A DNA stretch of 52,562 bases from an uncultured Verrucomicrobia subdivision 3 bacterium (GTDB taxonomy: Bacteria; Verrucomicrobiota; Verrucomicrobiia; Limisphaerales; UBA11358): positions 1 to 52,562 of the forward strand of contig CAIQWB010000069.1 in the NCBI GenBank assembly GCA_903875465.1, given 5' to 3'. The notes beneath the pieces are model-generated. The model was given only the letters and a program-made list of their open reading frames with translations, had not been told where the DNA came from and searched no databases. The first letter of the stretch is position 1. Each line of letters starts with the position of its first letter. Shown piece by piece: positions 17,092 to 25,374 of the stretch. Made by a program: the position numbers and the translations under genes.

Positions 17092-17988
17092 TTAACTCAC
17101 CGACCAGTTCAAAATGGATTTTTGCACGTGCAGGCGGTTTTCGGCCTGGGTGAAAATGGTGTTGGCATGGGCCTCAAAGGTTTCAGCGTCGATTTCCTTG
17201 CCGCGATAGGCGGGCAAGCAATGCATTACCAAGGCTCCCGGGCGGGCGAGTTTTACCAGCCGGGCATTGATTTGATACCCTTGCAACACGGCCAGGCGGT
17301 CAGCGGCTTCCGCCTCTTTGCCCATGGAAACCCAAACGTCGGTATATAATAAATCCGCGCCTGCCGCCGCCGCATCCAAATCAGTGGTGCAATGAATGTT
17401 ACCGCCGGCGCGGGCAAGGATTTCCGGGGCGGGTTGAAATTCCTTGGGCGCGGCGATGCGCAGTTCAAAGCCGAGTTTGGCGGCGGCAAAAATCCAAGAA
17501 ACCGGCATGTTGCAGGCCCCATCACCAATGAAGGTAACTACTTTCCCCGCGATGGGGCCGTTGGTTTCCTCGAAGGTGAAAATATCGGTCAACACCTGGC
17601 AGGGATGCTCGTCGTCGGTGAGGGCGTTGATGGTGGGAATCTTGGAATATTCCGCAAACTCCTCCACGTCCGACTGGGCATAGGTGCGGATGACTGCGCC
17701 GTGAATCATCCGGCCCAGCACGCGGGCGGTATCCATAATCGGTTCACCGCGACCGAGCTGGATGTCATTGGCATTCAGGAACATCACCTGGCCGCCGAGT
17801 TCGCGAATACCGACCTCAAAGGACACCCGGGTGCGGGTGGAGGATTTGGAAAAGATCAGAGCCCACGTCTGGCCGGCCAGCGGCTGGGTGGAGTGCTGGC
17901 CGCGTTCGCGTTTGAACCCGACCGCGTCCTGCAGGATGCGGGTGAATTCCGGCGCCGCTAATTTCTCAAGAGACAACAAACTTTTCAT
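17092..17988 (-). CDS. argF: Ornithine carbamoyltransferase
   Basis: This enzyme carbamoylates ornithine to citrulline in arginine synthesis. The 298-residue length is normal. The carbamoyl-phosphate site is KSSTRTRVSFE (STRTR at 50-54), followed by DDEHPCQVLTDIF, and the ornithine-binding HCLPAYRGKEI lies near the C-terminus. It is the last gene of the minus-strand group argB-argD-glycosylase-argF and starts 61 bases after the glycosylase stop. argC, argJ, argG and argH are not in the window. Confidence 0.95.
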   Translation of the reverse strand: MKSLLSLEKLAAPEFTRILQDAVGFKRERGQHSTQPLAGQTWALIFSKSSTRTRVSFEVGIRELGGQVMFLNANDIQLGRGEPIMDTARVLGRMIHGAVIRTYAQSDVEEFAEYSKIPTINALTDDEHPCQVLTDIFTFEETNGPIAGKVVTFIGDGACNMPVSWIFAAAKLGFELRIAAPKEFQPAPEILARAGGNIHCTTDLDAAAAGADLLYTDVWVSMGKEAEAADRLAVLQGYQINARLVKLARPGALVMHCLPAYRGKEIDAETFEAHANTIFTQAENRLHVQKSILNWSVS

Positions 17989-18049
17989 TTCGCAAATTTT
18001 TCGGGACTACCACCCAAAGTAGCTTTATAGACCAAAACAGGGTAACTCG

Positions 18050-18670
18050 TCACTTCTTTTTCTTGGCATCCGCCGCCCGCCAGAGGTACCAGGCGGCCGT
18101 GGTACGGTGGGGCCGCCAGCATTCGCCAAAGGCCAGCAGCTCTTTCGGCTTGGGCATGACCCCTTGTTGGTAGGCCAGGCCAAAACCATGGCGCACCCCA
18201 AAATCGTCCACGGGCAGGACATCCGGCCGGCCCAACTGGAAAATGAGCAGCATTTCGACCGTCCAGCGGCCCACCCCGCGCACTTCGGTCAGCCGGGTGA
18301 TGATCTCCTCATCGGATAATTTGACGATCTGCCGGGAAGCCGGCACGACCCCGGAAAGAGTCTTTTCAGCAATGTCCCGGATGGCTTTGATTTTGGCGAA
18401 AGAAAAGCCGCAGCCGCGCAACTGGTCATCCGTCACCCCGGCCAGGTCGGCTGCGCGTGGGAAGCGGCGGCCGGGAAACAGTTTTTTGAAGCGGCCGAGA
18501 ATGTTCTCGGCCGCGGTGCCATGCAGTTGCTGGTGTGCCACGGCTTGCACGAGCGATTGAAAGGGCGAACGCCGGGTTTCCGGGGCCAGACCGCATGCGC
18601 CGATTTCCTGAATCAGCCGCCGCATGACGGGATCGGCGGCGGACAAGTGCTGCAGGGCGGCGGCGTTCAT
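18050..18670 (-). CDS. AlkA-like DNA-3-methyladenine glycosylase (HhH-GPD family)
   Basis: The protein has 206 residues, similar to the short AlkA/MAG enzymes that lack the N-terminal domain. It removes alkylated purines from DNA. The helix-hairpin-helix is LTEVRGVGRWTVEMLLIF, and the catalytic Asp lies in VLPVDDFGVRHGF. A fold-typical SLVQAVAHQQLHGTAAENIL lies upstream. Its ATG overlaps the argD stop codon (ATGA), so this DNA-repair gene is translationally coupled to arginine synthesis. The coupling may be chance operon growth. Confidence 0.88.
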   Translation of the reverse strand: MNAAALQHLSAADPVMRRLIQEIGACGLAPETRRSPFQSLVQAVAHQQLHGTAAENILGRFKKLFPGRRFPRAADLAGVTDDQLRGCGFSFAKIKAIRDIAEKTLSGVVPASRQIVKLSDEEIITRLTEVRGVGRWTVEMLLIFQLGRPDVLPVDDFGVRHGFGLAYQQGVMPKPKELLAFGECWRPHRTTAAWYLWRAADAKKKK

Positions 18671-19959
18671 CCCGATCCAACCAGGGATTTGACGATTTCC
18701 TCGATCAAGCTAAGGCCTTCGCCCGCTTCCTGGGGCTTGAGGTTCAAGGGCGGCAGCAACCGTACAATTTGGGTGCCGGCTGGCACCGAGAGAACTCCGG
18801 CGAGGTGCAGCCGGTTGACAAATTGGAGCGCCGCCGTTTTATCTGATTTCTGGAACGCGGGAATGTTCTCGGCCAGCTCAATGCCCAGCATAAAGCCCAG
18901 CCCCCGGACGCGTTTGACCACGGTCGGGTACTGAACGGCCAGCCGGCCCAGTTCATTGGCCAGCCATTCGCCGAGTTTTCGCGAGTTGTTCGCCAGTTGC
19001 TCCGCTTCAATGACTTCCAGAATTCGCAAGGCCACTGCACAGGCCAGCGGCGTGCCGCCATAGGTCGAGCCATGCGTGCCCGGCCCCAGCAAATCAGCAT
19101 ACGGTGCCCGGACCCAAAAGGCGCCGATGGGAAAGCCGCCGCCGAGGGACTTGGCCATGGAAATACCATCCGGCAGAAACGTTTCCCCTTGAGGATAACC
19201 TTCAAGAATCCGCTCGTAGCTCTGAAACCGTCCGGTCCGGTAATGCCCGCACTGCACGCCATCCATGAGCAGTAATAACTTCTTTTCGTCGCACAACGCG
19301 CGCAGGCCCAGCAGGTACTCAGGCGTGGCGGGGGTCACGCCACCTTCGCCTTGCACCCCTTCAATCATAATGGCCACGGTGGCCGGGCTGATGGCCGCGC
19401 GGGCCGCCGCCAAATCATTGTATGGAATATGCCGAAAGCCGGGCATGATGGGTTCGAACCCTTTTTTCACCTTGTCCTGCCCCGTAGCGGCAATGCCGGC
19501 CAGGGTGCGGCCGTGGAAAGAATTCACGGCGGTGAGGATTTCGAACCGGCCCTCGTCGTGGCCAAATTTCCGGGCCACCTTGAACAAGCCTTCGTTGGCC
19601 TCGGCACCGCTGTTCGCAAAAAAGCATTTGCCGGGGCCGATGCGTTTGACGAGTTCGGCCGCCAGGCGGCCTTGCGGTTCGGTGAAGTAGAGGTTGGAAA
19701 CATGGATGAGTTTCCGGGATTGCTCCAGCAGCGCCTCGGTGATGGCCGGGTGGGCGTGGCCCAGGCAGCACACGGCGATGCCGCTGCCCAGATCCAAATA
19801 GGGTCGGCCACCGACATCGAACAAATAACTGCCCTGGCCGTGGCTGAACACCAGTTCAAAACGGCCGTAGCTCGGGATCACGTTCTTTTTAAACAATTCC
19901 CGAACTTTTTCAAATTCGTTGTGCACAATGGCCGGCGGGATGGGAACAATTTCCTTCAT
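18667..19959 (-). CDS. argD: Acetylornithine aminotransferase
   Basis: This PLP enzyme converts N-acetylglutamate semialdehyde to N-acetylornithine. At 430 residues it is slightly longer than usual. Class-III aminotransferase marks are YLDLGSGIAVCCLGHAHP, FFANSGAEANEGLFKVAR, FHGRTLAGIAATGQ, the Asp in LLLMDGVQCG, and the PLP lysine in SMAKSLGGGFPIGAFW. Related enzymes such as GabT or AstC share these motifs, but the position between argB and argF fixes the role. It is preceded by argB with a 92-base gap. Confidence 0.93.
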   Translation of the reverse strand: MKEIVPIPPAIVHNEFEKVRELFKKNVIPSYGRFELVFSHGQGSYLFDVGGRPYLDLGSGIAVCCLGHAHPAITEALLEQSRKLIHVSNLYFTEPQGRLAAELVKRIGPGKCFFANSGAEANEGLFKVARKFGHDEGRFEILTAVNSFHGRTLAGIAATGQDKVKKGFEPIMPGFRHIPYNDLAAARAAISPATVAIMIEGVQGEGGVTPATPEYLLGLRALCDEKKLLLLMDGVQCGHYRTGRFQSYERILEGYPQGETFLPDGISMAKSLGGGFPIGAFWVRAPYADLLGPGTHGSTYGGTPLACAVALRILEVIEAEQLANNSRKLGEWLANELGRLAVQYPTVVKRVRGLGFMLGIELAENIPAFQKSDKTAALQFVNRLHLAGVLSVPAGTQIVRLLPPLNLKPQEAGEGLSLIEEIVKSLVGSG

Positions 19960-20051
19960 GTTAAAACACCCGTCCGGTGGTTAAATGACATTGCATGGTT
20001 GCGTTTTTAGCGAATGCTGGCGGAATGGCAAGGATTTCCTTGGGAAAATGA

Positions 20052-20936
20052 TCAGGGCACGATTTCCGTGCCGACGCCTTGGTCGGTGAAAATTTCGAGC
20101 AACACGGCGTGCGGCACGCGGCCATCGACGAAGGACACCTTTTCCACACCAGATTGCAGGGCGGCCACGGCACTGTCGGCCTTGGGAATCATGCCTTTGT
20201 CAATGACCCCCGATTGCTTCAAGGCCGCGACCTCACTGACGGGTAAGTGGGCGATGACCGTGGCGGGATTTTTGGGGTCCAACATGAGCCCAGGCACGTC
20301 ACTCATGAACACCAGACGTTTGGCCTGAAGGGCGATGGCGGCCTGGGCGGCGGCGACGTCGGCGTTGCAATTGTAAACCTTGCCCCCGGCATCCCGGGCA
20401 GTGGGGCTGATGACCGGCGTAATGCCCCGCGCGATGCAATCCAGCAGCGGGGCGGTGTTCACGCCGATGACCTCGCCAACGTAGCCGATATCAATTTTGC
20501 GACCGGGATTTTGTTTGTCGTCCAGTAACAACTTGCGGCAGGTGAAGATGTCCGTGCCGGCAAAGCCCTGCACGCGGCCGCCCCAGGATGCGATGGTGGC
20601 GACGACCTCGGGATTGATCTGGCGCGAGAGCACTTCATCGACAATGGCGACAATGGCTTCATCCGTAACGCGCTGGCCCTGAATGAAGCTGGCTTGGAGG
20701 CCGGATGCTTCCATGGCGCGGGTGATGGCCTTGCCGCCGCCGTGAACCACCACGGGGTTGATGCCGGCGGCTTCCAGAAACACAATGTCGCGGGCCACGC
20801 CGTTGCGCACGGCGGGATCGGGCGAGTCCATGAAACTGCCGCCGTATTTCACGACGAACGTGGCTCCACAAAATTTTTGGAGGTAGGGCAACGCTTCGAG
20901 GAGCGTATCCGCTTTGGCGATTAAATCTTGCACCAT
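20052..20936 (-). CDS. argB: Acetylglutamate kinase
   Basis: This enzyme phosphorylates N-acetylglutamate, usually the controlled step of arginine synthesis. The 294-residue length is typical. Amino-acid-kinase motifs are VVKYGGSFMDS, NPVVVHGGGKAITRAME, YNCNADVAAAQAAIAL, LVFMSDVPGLM and GMIPKADSAVAAL. The N-terminal helix LIAKADTLLEALPYLQKFCG is the kind found in arginine-sensitive hexameric enzymes, so feedback inhibition is plausible. It is the first arg gene of the group and lies 70 bases downstream of xseA on the same strand. Confidence 0.96.
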   Translation of the reverse strand: MVQDLIAKADTLLEALPYLQKFCGATFVVKYGGSFMDSPDPAVRNGVARDIVFLEAAGINPVVVHGGGKAITRAMEASGLQASFIQGQRVTDEAIVAIVDEVLSRQINPEVVATIASWGGRVQGFAGTDIFTCRKLLLDDKQNPGRKIDIGYVGEVIGVNTAPLLDCIARGITPVISPTARDAGGKVYNCNADVAAAQAAIALQAKRLVFMSDVPGLMLDPKNPATVIAHLPVSEVAALKQSGVIDKGMIPKADSAVAALQSGVEKVSFVDGRVPHAVLLEIFTDQGVGTEIVP

Positions 20937-21006
20937 GTATTGTTAAAAAAAATTCCCCGGAAATGAAAGCGCGATTATTCGTTTGATGGGGGCACGAAGT
21001 TAACCT

Positions 21007-22434
21007 TCAAAATTCTATCTGCCGGTCAGGCTCGATGGGTTGAACGGGGGAGTTGAAAGTTTTAGCGTCCTTCCGCTTTTTTACCGGTGCCGGCTCCAGC
21101 TCAACGCGGCTCAGCACTTCGCCGCTGCTTAATTTCGTGCGGAGCTGTTGGCCGGGCCGGGAATCCGCGGGATGGCGCAGGATTTTGCCGGTGGCGGCAT
21201 CCAGGGTAATCGAGTAGCCACGAGCCAGCACTTGGTCGGGGCCGAGCAGGTTCAGGCGGCGTTCCAAATGACGGAGCGACTCGCGGCGTTGTTTGAGTGC
21301 TTGAGCCGGACGCACGCGGTGAAAACGCCCGGTCAAATGTTCCAGCGCCACGGTGCGGGCCTCAGTGCCGGTCTGGACGGAGCGCAGCAGGCTGGTTTGC
21401 AAATCATCCAGCCGCTGCAAGGCGTCGTCCAGCCGGCGGCGGGGATGGCGGCGGGCCAGGCGGAGGTGCCACGCGGCCAAGTCCTCGTGGACCGACCGCA
21501 TGCGGCGCTGCACGCGGTTGCGCAGCCAGTCGGGGGCGTCGGCGATAAATGAGCGGCTGGCGAAGAAGCCTTCGGTGATGATTTCCGCCGCCGCACTGGG
21601 GGTGGCGGCTCGGAAGTCGGCGACGAAATCGCTAATGGTAAAATCAATTTCATGGCCGATGGCGGAAACCACGGGCAAGGCTGATTCAAAAACTGCCTGG
21701 GCGACCACTTCCTCGTTGAACGCCCATAAATCCTCCAGGCTGCCACCACCCCGCGTGATCAGAATCAGGTCAAGCGGGTCCTGTCCGGCGTGGGGCGCGA
21801 GGTTAAATTCGTTCAGCCAGCGGATGGCCTCGGCGATTTGCGCTGCTGCGCCCTCGCCCTGCACCCGGCAGGGGACCAGCACTATTTCCAGGCCGGGGTG
21901 CCGCCGTTCCACCACGTGAAGCACATCGCGGATGGCGGCGCCGGTGGGGGAGGTCACCAAGCCGAGGCGTTGGGGATAACGGGGCAGGGGACGTTTCCGT
22001 TCCGGGGCGAACAGGCCGGCGGCGGCCAGCTTTTGTTTGAGTTTTTCAAAGGCGAGCTGGAGCGCCCCGACGCCTTGCAATTCCACCGCCCGGACGATCA
22101 TTTGATACTGGCCGCGGGCCTCGTAAACCGTGAGGTCGCCTTGCAGCAAAACCTTCTGTCCATCTGCCAGCAAGGACCGGGCCTCGCTGGCGGTGCCCCG
22201 AAATAGCACGCAGCTCAACTGGGCGGAGGCATCCTTGAGCGAAAAATAAACGTGCCCGGAACTTTGGGCCCGGAGATTGGTGATTTCGCCGCTGATCCAC
22301 ACCAGCCCGATGGATTTTTCGAGCAGCCGTTTGACCTGGGTGGTGAGCTCGCTGACGGAGAGAACCTTGCGCAGTTCCGCAGCGGGAAACAGCTCGCCAA
22401 AGTCCCATTGGGATTTCGAGGATTTACTACTCAC
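21007..22434 (-). CDS. xseA: Exodeoxyribonuclease VII large subunit
   Basis: The protein has 475 residues. An N-terminal OB-fold (VWISGEITNLRAQSSGHVYF, about 43-62) is followed by the catalytic core (RLGLVTSPTGAAIRDVLHV, LILITRGGGSLEDLWAFNEE, VSAIGHEIDFTISDFVAD) and a long Arg-rich coiled region. It ends with LARGYSITLDAATGKILR. It degrades single-stranded DNA with the small subunit XseB, which is not next to it. It is divergent from the symporter operon, with a 323-base region between. Confidence 0.95.
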   Translation of the reverse strand: MSSKSSKSQWDFGELFPAAELRKVLSVSELTTQVKRLLEKSIGLVWISGEITNLRAQSSGHVYFSLKDASAQLSCVLFRGTASEARSLLADGQKVLLQGDLTVYEARGQYQMIVRAVELQGVGALQLAFEKLKQKLAAAGLFAPERKRPLPRYPQRLGLVTSPTGAAIRDVLHVVERRHPGLEIVLVPCRVQGEGAAAQIAEAIRWLNEFNLAPHAGQDPLDLILITRGGGSLEDLWAFNEEVVAQAVFESALPVVSAIGHEIDFTISDFVADFRAATPSAAAEIITEGFFASRSFIADAPDWLRNRVQRRMRSVHEDLAAWHLRLARRHPRRRLDDALQRLDDLQTSLLRSVQTGTEARTVALEHLTGRFHRVRPAQALKQRRESLRHLERRLNLLGPDQVLARGYSITLDAATGKILRHPADSRPGQQLRTKLSSGEVLSRVELEPAPVKKRKDAKTFNSPVQPIEPDRQIEF

Positions 22435-22757
22435 GCGGTTTGGCCTTCGGTGGCCGACTGGCCGGGCATTAATGGGCTTGCGTCCATGGTAGCATGTTAT
22501 CCCGAGCCTCGGGGGCTGCCAAGGTTATTTAGGCGGGGAGGCGCGGGATGCAGCTCATAAAATATTCGGCTGGCACCGAATTGCACCAAGTGCCTGGACT
22601 TCCAAAAGAGGGCGGCTAGCTTCCGGTTTTCGATGGAGCGGCAAGCTGGCTTGCCAGGGCTTTGTAATAGGGAATTATTTGCGCAATATGTCCCACCTTT
22701 GCGCAAAATGGTCGTTGGCCCGCAGGGAGGTAGTGGCTAGCCTAATACGACTACACT
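22435..22757. other. Divergent intergenic region between xseA and the glycan operon
   Basis: The region has no convincing gene. It contains a perfect short palindrome, GGCAAGC-TG-GCTTGCC, at 22640-22655, and the tandem TTGCGCAA operator at 22679-22706 listed separately. The promoter of xseA must lie in its left half, but no clear hexamer pair stands out. Confidence 0.5.
22679..22743 (+). promoter_or_regulatory. Operator site 1: tandem TTGCGCAA before the symporter operon
   Basis: TTGCGCAA occurs at 22679-22686 and again at 22699-22706, a direct repeat with a 20-base period. The second copy is followed by AATGGTCGTTGGCCCGC, matching the block after the other three sites (TTG at offset 9-11, CGC at 15-17). 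TTGGCC (22715-22720) could be the -35 and TAGCCT (22738-22743) the -10, with a 17-base spacer. The symporter ATG is at 22758, so the leader would be very short. The repeat spacing of two helical turns fits an AraC-type activator. Confidence 0.75.
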
Positions 22758-24341
22758 ATGTTCAATCCAAAAATTTCGGCCGTCGACTTGGTCGTCATGT
22801 TGATTTACCTGCTCGCGATTGTGGGCTGGGGATTGTTCAATGCGAAGCGCCGGAGTGCGGAGGAGTATTTTCTCGGCGGCCGGGGGATGCCGTGGTTCGT
22901 GGTGGGGCTTTCGATGTTTGCCACGGTGGTCTCGAGTTCTTCGCTGGTGGGGTGGTCGGGGGATGCCTATGACACGGGCATTGCGGTGTTTAATTATGGG
23001 ATTTCGGCCGCGATTGTGCCCATTGTGTTTTTTTTGGTGTTTTTCCTGCCGTTTTATTTGCGGAACAAGATTTACACCCTGCCGGAATTTTTGGAGGGGC
23101 GTTTTGACGCCCGCAGCCGGATTTATCTCTCGGTGCTGACGGTGGTGGGCTACATGTTCGCCGACTTGGCGGTGACTTTGTATGCGGGCTCCTTGATGCT
23201 AAAAATGGTTTTGCCCCAGTTTAGCCTGCCGGTATTGATCTGGGGGCTGGCCATCTTCGGGGCTTCTTACACGCTCGTGGGCGGACTTTCGGCGGTGATG
23301 CGCGTGGAATTAATCCAGGCATTCGTGCTGATGGGCGGGTCGGCGGTTTTGACGGTGACCGCCTTTGCCCGGGCGGGTGGTTGGACGGCCGTTATGCAGG
23401 CGGTCCCGCCCGGGCACCTGAGTTTAATCCGGCCGGTGAATGATGTGTCGGTGCCCTGGCCGGCCTTGTTGATCAGCCTGCCGTTGGCGGGTTTTTATTT
23501 TTGGGGATTGAGCCAGACGATGGTGCAGCGCACGTTGAGCGCGCGTAATACGAACCACGGGCGCTGGGGTAATCTGCTGGCGGGAGCGCTTAATTTTGTG
23601 ATTTTTTTCCTGATGGTATTGCCGGGGATTGCCGGCCGGGTGCTTTATCCCCATCTCGAAAAAGGCGACCAAGTTTATCCCAAGCTGGTGTTTGACATGC
23701 TGCCGCCGGGGATTCTGGGGTTGGTGTTGATCGGTTTTATCGCCGCCATGACTTCGGTGCTGACTTCCACGCTAAATTCGGCGCAGACGCTGGTGACGAT
23801 GGATTTGCTCAGCAAATTGTGGCCGGGAATGACCAGCCGCCAACAGGTGACGGCCGGCAGCATGGCGGGAGTGATCATCATTGCCGTGGCGGCCTTTTGG
23901 GCGCCGCACATCCATCAATTTGATTCCATTGTGAAGTATTTTCAGCAAATCCTGGCTTACATGGCCCCGCCAGTGGTGGCCGTGTTTCTCACGGGGTTAT
24001 TCTGGAAACGAGCCAGTGCCACCGGAGCGTTTGCGGGCCTCCTGGCGGGTTTGGTCATCGGCATCAGCTTGATGCTGGGCATCCTGCACACGCCGCTGGG
24101 CAGTTGGAATTTTTTATATGTCGCTCCGGTGGTGTTGTTGCTGACGCTGGTAATCATTATTGCAGTCAGCCTCGCGACGCCACCGCCCAGCGAGGCGGTG
24201 GTCAGCCGCTATGTCTGGAATCCGGCCGTGTTCCGGGAGGAATCGCGGGAATTAGCCGGGGTGCCTTGGTTCAAAAATTTTCGAATTCTGTCGCTGCTCC
24301 TATTGGGGGCCGCGGGCGTGTTTGTTTTTATCTGGCGATAA
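22758..24341 (+). CDS. Sodium:solute symporter (SSS family), probable sugar importer
   Basis: This is a 527-residue polytopic inner-membrane protein with about 13-14 hydrophobic segments. SSS hallmarks are RRSAEEYFLGGRGMPWFVVG near the N-terminus, the substrate/Na+ segment MFATVVSSSSLVGWSGDAY, YTLPEFLEGRFDARSRIYLS, and IGFIAAMTSVLTSTLNSAQT around TM8. It would couple Na+ entry to uptake of a small solute. It is the first gene of the glycan operon and sits just after operator site 1. GH130 follows 7 bases later, suggesting import of mannose-containing products, though substrate is not readable from sequence. Confidence 0.92.
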   Translation: MFNPKISAVDLVVMLIYLLAIVGWGLFNAKRRSAEEYFLGGRGMPWFVVGLSMFATVVSSSSLVGWSGDAYDTGIAVFNYGISAAIVPIVFFLVFFLPFYLRNKIYTLPEFLEGRFDARSRIYLSVLTVVGYMFADLAVTLYAGSLMLKMVLPQFSLPVLIWGLAIFGASYTLVGGLSAVMRVELIQAFVLMGGSAVLTVTAFARAGGWTAVMQAVPPGHLSLIRPVNDVSVPWPALLISLPLAGFYFWGLSQTMVQRTLSARNTNHGRWGNLLAGALNFVIFFLMVLPGIAGRVLYPHLEKGDQVYPKLVFDMLPPGILGLVLIGFIAAMTSVLTSTLNSAQTLVTMDLLSKLWPGMTSRQQVTAGSMAGVIIIAVAAFWAPHIHQFDSIVKYFQQILAYMAPPVVAVFLTGLFWKRASATGAFAGLLAGLVIGISLMLGILHTPLGSWNFLYVAPVVLLLTLVIIIAVSLATPPPSEAVVSRYVWNPAVFREESRELAGVPWFKNFRILSLLLLGAAGVFVFIWR

Positions 24342-24348
24342 TTTTTAT

Positions 24349-25356
24349 ATGAAACTTGAAAAGTTTTCCGGCAATCCGATTCTTTCCCCGAATCCCAAGC
24401 AGGCCTGGGAGAGCCTGGTCGTATGCAATCCGGGAGTGATCTATGACCAGGGTGAGTTTCACATGCTTTACCGGGCGGCGGGAAATGATGCCGAACATGT
24501 GATCCGGTTTGGGCTGGCGCGCAGCAAAGACGGATTCAAGTTCAAGCGAGCCCAAAAAGGGCCGGTGCTTTCCCCCAGTGCAGATGGCGAGGATGCGGGA
24601 TGTATTGAGGATCCGCGGATTGTAAAGACGAACGGGCATTTTCTCATTACCTATGCGTACCGGCCCTATTTCCCGCAGCAGTACTGGCTGGCACCCGGGA
24701 ATGCGGCGTTCAATCCGCGGGACAAAAGCCAGCCACGGGCGTTTGGCGAAAACCTGACTTCCTCGGGGCTTTTGATGTCCACCGATCTCAAGACCTTCCG
24801 GCGGTTGGGGCGGATCACCGATCCCACACTGGATGATCGGGACGTGATTTTATTTCCCGAGAAAATCAATGGCAAGTTTGTGCTCTTGCGGCGGCCGATG
24901 CAGTGGACGGGGGCGAAGTACGGGACCAAGTATCCGGCTATCTGGATTTGTTTTGGGGATGATCCTTTAAAATGGGGCCAGGATTATTTGCTGGCGAAGG
25001 CACAGTTTCCCTGGGAGCGCAAAATTGGCGGATCCACCCCACCGCTCAAACATAAAAAGGGCTGGTTGATGATTTATCACGCGGTGGATGCCAAGGGGGT
25101 CTATCATGTGGGCGCGATGATGCTGGATTTGAAAGATCCGCGCAAAGTCCTGGCCCGGACGCCGGAGCCGATCATGTCGCCCGAGGCCAAATATGAGTGG
25201 GAGGGACTTTATCCGCACGGGGTGGTGTTTCCGACGGCCAACGTGGTGGTGGACGGCCGGCTATTTGTTTATTACGGGTGTGCGGACAAATTTATCGGCG
25301 TCGCCACGGTGGATTTTGACGCCTTGGTCCATTATGTTTTGCAGTTCAAGGCTTAA
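24349..25356 (+). CDS. GH130 family beta-mannoside phosphorylase/hydrolase
   Basis: The protein has 335 residues and no signal peptide, so it is cytoplasmic. The ATG at 24349, 7 bases after the symporter stop, gives the natural start MKLEKFSGNPILSP. The five-bladed propeller signatures of GH130 are present: NPGVIYDQGEFHMLYRAAG, GLARSKDGFKF, CIEDPRIVKTNGHFLITY, DDRDVILFPEKINGKFVLL, GGSTPPLKHKKGWLMIYHAV and LYPHGVVFP. GH130 enzymes phosphorolyse or hydrolyse beta-1,4- or beta-1,2-mannosides. Beside a symporter it would process imported mannosyl oligosaccharides. Phosphorylase versus hydrolase cannot be decided here. Confidence 0.9.
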   Translation: MKLEKFSGNPILSPNPKQAWESLVVCNPGVIYDQGEFHMLYRAAGNDAEHVIRFGLARSKDGFKFKRAQKGPVLSPSADGEDAGCIEDPRIVKTNGHFLITYAYRPYFPQQYWLAPGNAAFNPRDKSQPRAFGENLTSSGLLMSTDLKTFRRLGRITDPTLDDRDVILFPEKINGKFVLLRRPMQWTGAKYGTKYPAIWICFGDDPLKWGQDYLLAKAQFPWERKIGGSTPPLKHKKGWLMIYHAVDAKGVYHVGAMMLDLKDPRKVLARTPEPIMSPEAKYEWEGLYPHGVVFPTANVVVDGRLFVYYGCADKFIGVATVDFDALVHYVLQFKA

Positions 25357-25374
25357 ATTCCGCATTCCATTTTC

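Noticed and set aside
19441-19470. GGGTTCGAACCC resembling a tRNA T-arm
   Set aside because: It is within argD, with no acceptor or anticodon stems around it.
22640-22655. Palindrome GGCAAGC-TG-GCTTGCC before the symporter
   Set aside because: It is not repeated at the other operator sites, so not counted as part of the shared operator.
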